In this document: one piece after another, positions 61,524 through 64,000 of the stretch
How positions within the stretch are numbered: position 1 is the first letter of the stretch
Layout: every line of letters begins with the position of its first letter
Notes under the pieces: model-generated
What the model saw: the letters and a program-made list of their open reading frames with translations, nothing else
Database searches by the model: none
Told to the model about the DNA's origin: nothing
DNA from: Bifidobacterium breve
GTDB taxonomy: Bacteria > Actinomycetota > Acidimicrobiia > Acidimicrobiales > Acidimicrobilacustridaceae
Assembly (NCBI GenBank): GCA_945878725.1
Contig: CAMCTY010000001.1
Location: forward strand, 1 to 64,000
DNA length: 64,000 nt
Direction of reading: 5' to 3'
Program-made: the position numbers and the translations under genes

Positions 61524-61603
61524 TCGGGGTAAGGCGGCGCGCGAACGGTGAATAGCGACGCCACTGTAGGAACTGGCGATCGCACCCGGAAGGGCGCGAT
61601 GGC

Positions 61604-61936
61604 TCAGCTTGCGGGGGTTGACTTAGCCGGAGTCGGCGCAGGCGCCGGGGCTGCAGGTTTGGCTGCTGAATCGCCCGAAGATGCGGGAGTCGCGGCTGTC
61701 GATGCTGCGGCCGAAGAACCCGAATCAGTCGAAGTCGCCGGCGTCGTCGTTGACGTCGTACCGCGACTGTCGTTCTTGTAGAAACCGCTGCCCTTGAACG
61801 AAATACCGACCGATCCGAACTTTTTCTTGAGCGCGCCTTTGCACGAAGGGCACTCGGTCAGGGGCTCGTCAGTAAACGCCTGTGTGGTCTCAAATTCGTG
61901 GCCACAGTCTTTGCAGCGGTATTCGTAGATCGGCAT
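61604..61936 (-). CDS. FmdB-type zinc ribbon protein
   Basis: A 110-residue small regulator-like protein. The N-terminal zinc ribbon has YRCKDCGHEFE and CPSCKGAL (two CxxC), followed by the FGSVGISFKGSGFYKND family stretch and a low-complexity Ser/Thr/Ala/Pro tail (about 65-110). ATG 61936 (MPIYEYRC) is the conserved start, with GGAGG 9 nt upstream. Divergent from galU with 154 bp between; exact function unknown. Confidence 0.88.
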   Translation of the reverse strand: MPIYEYRCKDCGHEFETTQAFTDEPLTECPSCKGALKKKFGSVGISFKGSGFYKNDSRGTTSTTTPATSTDSGSSAAASTAATPASSGDSAAKPAAPAPAPTPAKSTPAS

Positions 61937-62090
61937 TCGTCGTTTCCTCCGGGCAGTCCCGGGCGCTAGCACTCGTGTTATGAGACTGCCAGCATAGCGA
62001 TCGGTCGCAGGCTCACCCCATGCGGTGAATCGGGACAGGGAATCGCATCCCGCCATCTACGATGGCTCCGTTGTCGAACGAGGGGAAATC

Positions 62091-62975
62091 GTGGCGAAGA
62101 CCCGTGTGACCAAGGCAGTGATACCGGCAGCGGGTCTGGGCACCCGTTTCCTTCCGGCGACGAAAGCGCAGCCGAAGGAAATGTTGCCGATCGTGGACAA
62201 GCCGGCGATCCAGTACGTGGTCGAGGAAGCGGTTCGATCTGGCATCGACGACATATTGATCATCACCGGCCGCGGCAAGCGGACTCTTGAGGATCATTTC
62301 GACCGAAACTTCGAACTCGAGTACTACCTGGCCGACCGGGGCAAACACGACGATCTCGAAGGTGTGCGCGACCTCGCCGAACTGGCCGACATCCACTACG
62401 TGCGTCAGGGCGAGCCGCTCGGACTCGGCCACGCCGTGTCAGTGGCCCGCAAACACGTCGGTGACAATCCGTTCGTCGTGATGCTCGGCGACGACATCAT
62501 GGCCGAACACTCGACCGTGCTCTCCGACATGATCGACACACACATGGAAACTGACGCGTCGATCGTGGCGCTCATGGAATTTCCGCTCGACGAGATCTCG
62601 TCCTACGGCTGTGTCGATCCGGAATCAATCGACGGCAACCTCGTCAAGCTGCGCGGCATCGTCGAAAAGCCGGCGCCGGCCGATGCACCATCGAACCTCG
62701 CGGTGATGGGCCGGTATGTGTTCACGCCTGCCATCTTCGAGGTTCTCGAGGACGTGAAGCCGGGTGTCGGCGGCGAGATTCAACTCACCGACGCAATTGC
62801 GCTGTTGCTCCGCGCCGATCCGGTATTCGGATTCGTATTCGACGGTGGTCGCTTCGACATCGGAAATAAGAGCGATTACCTCCGGGCGACGGTCGAGCTG
62901 GCAATCGAACGCGACGATCTCGGCCCCGATTTCCGGGCGTTCCTGATCGACCTTGTCGATAAGCGTCTGAGGTGA
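62091..62975 (+). CDS. galU: UTP-glucose-1-phosphate uridylyltransferase
   Basis: Makes UDP-glucose from UTP and glucose-1-phosphate for cell-surface glycans. It has the nucleotide loop IPAAGLGTRFLPATKAQPKEMLPIVDKPAIQYVVEEA, GLGHAVSVARKHVGDNPFVVMLGDDI and VEKP. 294 residues, normal. GTG 62091 has GAGGGG 6 nt upstream; the open frame extends 22 codons earlier without support. Its stop overlaps the moeA start (GTGA). Confidence 0.94.
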   Translation: MAKTRVTKAVIPAAGLGTRFLPATKAQPKEMLPIVDKPAIQYVVEEAVRSGIDDILIITGRGKRTLEDHFDRNFELEYYLADRGKHDDLEGVRDLAELADIHYVRQGEPLGLGHAVSVARKHVGDNPFVVMLGDDIMAEHSTVLSDMIDTHMETDASIVALMEFPLDEISSYGCVDPESIDGNLVKLRGIVEKPAPADAPSNLAVMGRYVFTPAIFEVLEDVKPGVGGEIQLTDAIALLLRADPVFGFVFDGGRFDIGNKSDYLRATVELAIERDDLGPDFRAFLIDLVDKRLR

Positions 62976-64000
62976 TCCCGCTCGGCGAGGCCAGACGATT
63001 CGTATTGGACGGCTGCGCTTGTTCGCGTACCGAGTCGTTGCCCCTGCACGCTGCGCTCGGTTGTGTCACAACGGCAACGGTGTCGGCCGAAGGTCCCGTT
63101 CCACCGTTCGCCAACACGGCGATGGATGGTTTCGCAGTGCGTGCCTCCGACACGACTGATGCGCCGGTTGTACTGCGAATCACGGGCACGGTGCGCGCCG
63201 GTATGTCGGGGCTCGACAACCCAGTCGGTGCCGGCGAAGCGGTGCGGATCATGACTGGTGCACCGGTTCCTCCCGGCGCTGATGCCATCGTGATGGTCGA
63301 ACTCACTAACGCCGGCGACGATGGCGAAACTGTGACGGTGCTCGAGGCCGTGCCCGTCGGTAATCACATCCGTCCGGCCGGCGACGACGTCGTATCGGGA
63401 GATGTGGTTCTGCATCCCGGGATTGCTCTCACTCCCGGGCACCTTGGTTTGCTGGCCACCATCGGAGCAACGCATGTTGAAGTTGTGCGGCGGCCCCGAG
63501 TCGGCGTGATCTCGACTGGTGATGAACTCATCGACGACGGCTCGGCGCTCGAACCTGGTCAGATCCGGGATTCGAACCGGCTGACGATCCGATCGCTGGT
63601 GGCCGAAAGCGGATTCGAGGCGATCGACCTCGGACTGGTGCGTGACGACGAGCAGGCGATCTCCGATGCGCTCCTTGCTGGCGTCGAAACCTGTGACGCG
63701 TTGGTCACGACCGGTGGCGTGAGCATGGGAGATTTCGACTTCGTGAAGGTGGTCCTCGACCGCATCGGCGACATGCGCTGGATGCAGATCGCCATCAAGC
63801 CGTCCAAGCCATTGGCGTTCGGCACAATCACCCGCCCATCAGACGGCACGAAGGTGCCGGTGTTCGGTCTGCCGGGTAACCCGGTCTCGTCGATGGTCAG
63901 CTACGAGCTTTTCTGCCGCCCCGGGCTCCGCAAGATGGCCGGGTTCGACGAAGCCAATCTTGATCGTCCGACGGTTCTCGCCATCGTCGAGGAACCGCTG
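62972..64000 (+). CDS. moeA: Molybdopterin molybdenumtransferase MoeA (cut by window end)
   Basis: Inserts molybdenum into molybdopterin-AMP during cofactor synthesis. The frame opens at GTG 62972, overlapping the galU stop, and runs 343 codons to the window edge without a stop. Signatures are FANTAMDGFAV, IMTGAPVPPGADAIV, STGDELID, TTGGVSMGDFDFVK and GLPGNPVSSMVSYELF. The missing part is the C-terminal domain IV, about 60 residues. No other molybdenum-cofactor gene is visible. Confidence 0.93.
   Translation, partial: MIPLGEARRFVLDGCACSRTESLPLHAALGCVTTATVSAEGPVPPFANTAMDGFAVRASDTTDAPVVLRITGTVRAGMSGLDNPVGAGEAVRIMTGAPVPPGADAIVMVELTNAGDDGETVTVLEAVPVGNHIRPAGDDVVSGDVVLHPGIALTPGHLGLLATIGATHVEVVRRPRVGVISTGDELIDDGSALEPGQIRDSNRLTIRSLVAESGFEAIDLGLVRDDEQAISDALLAGVETCDALVTTGGVSMGDFDFVKVVLDRIGDMRWMQIAIKPSKPLAFGTITRPSDGTKVPVFGLPGNPVSSMVSYELFCRPGLRKMAGFDEANLDRPTVLAIVEEPL

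Noticed and set aside
1-64000. tRNA, rRNA, CRISPR arrays, insertion sequences, integrase or att sites
   Set aside because: None were seen: no transposase or integrase coding features, no repeat-spacer pattern and no tRNA-like cloverleaf noticed.

Overview
The window is a gene-dense, high-GC bacterial chromosome segment, most likely from an actinobacterium related to the Acidimicrobiia. That placement is inference. It rests on the MurT/GatD lipid II amidation pair, a DUF3097 protein, an MpaB/DUF2236 oxygenase, a DUF35 plus thiolase-fold operon, a B12-regulated ECF transporter with an actinobacterial-type cobalamin riboswitch, frequent GTG starts, and many ATGA or GTGA stop/start overlaps. No rRNA, tRNA, CRISPR array or insertion sequence was seen.

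Layout. 1-11 kb: sulfotransferase, acyl-CoA carboxylase beta subunit, small PLDc_N/SHOCT membrane protein, FadH-like flavoenzyme, then a minus-strand cluster (low-molecular-weight phosphatase, murT, gatD, membrane protein, Prx5-type peroxiredoxin), an SDR and an MpaB-type oxygenase. 11.3-16.1 kb: cobalamin riboswitch followed by four translationally coupled genes: a secreted, membrane-anchored transcobalamin-like DUF4430 protein and the EcfT, fused EcfA-A' and EcfS parts of a vitamin B12 importer. 16.1-18.5 kb: two truncated genes fused at a breakpoint, an SDR, and a CarH-like B12-binding regulator carrying the W-x9-E-H light-sensor motif. 18.6-23.3 kb: ABC1 kinase-bioA-bioF-bioD operon. 23.4-30.3 kb: carboxylesterase-queC pair and a 1513-residue RHS/PA14 lipoprotein. 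30.3-34.7 kb: Bcp peroxiredoxin, orphan ParA with a tail-anchored partner, protein phosphatase, a second breakpoint joining a histidine-kinase 3' fragment to an ApbE 3' fragment, ferric-reductase-like membrane protein, crotonase. 34.7-41.1 kb: DUF3097, ABC exporter, ABC-F ATPase, PIG-V-like mannosyltransferase. 41.2-51.4 kb: NfuA, a DUF35/thiolase-fold operon, patatin, MarR, acyl-CoA ligase, a DapA-like protein, SDR and amidohydrolase, which reads as a lipid/CoA catabolism region. 51.4-64 kb: dxs, PAP2 and flippase-like membrane proteins, a tldD-tldE-tldE' operon, UppP, SAF protein, FmdB, galU and a moeA cut by the window end.

Main points. (i) B12 biology appears twice: riboswitch-controlled import, and a few kb away a putative B12 photoreceptor-regulator beside an SDR/FAD-oxidoreductase pair of the kind linked to LitR/CarH regulons elsewhere. 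(ii) Two breakpoints, at about 16,318 and 33,084, each fuse two unrelated truncated genes exactly over the same 9-mer, GATCGAACG. The window may therefore be three DNA pieces joined at GATC sites, either an assembly or ligation chimera or true rearrangements, so synteny across those points should not be trusted. (iii) Several enzymes lack their family's catalytic residue: two thiolase-fold proteins without the nucleophilic Cys, a DapA-like protein without the Schiff-base Lys, and an SDR without the catalytic Tyr.
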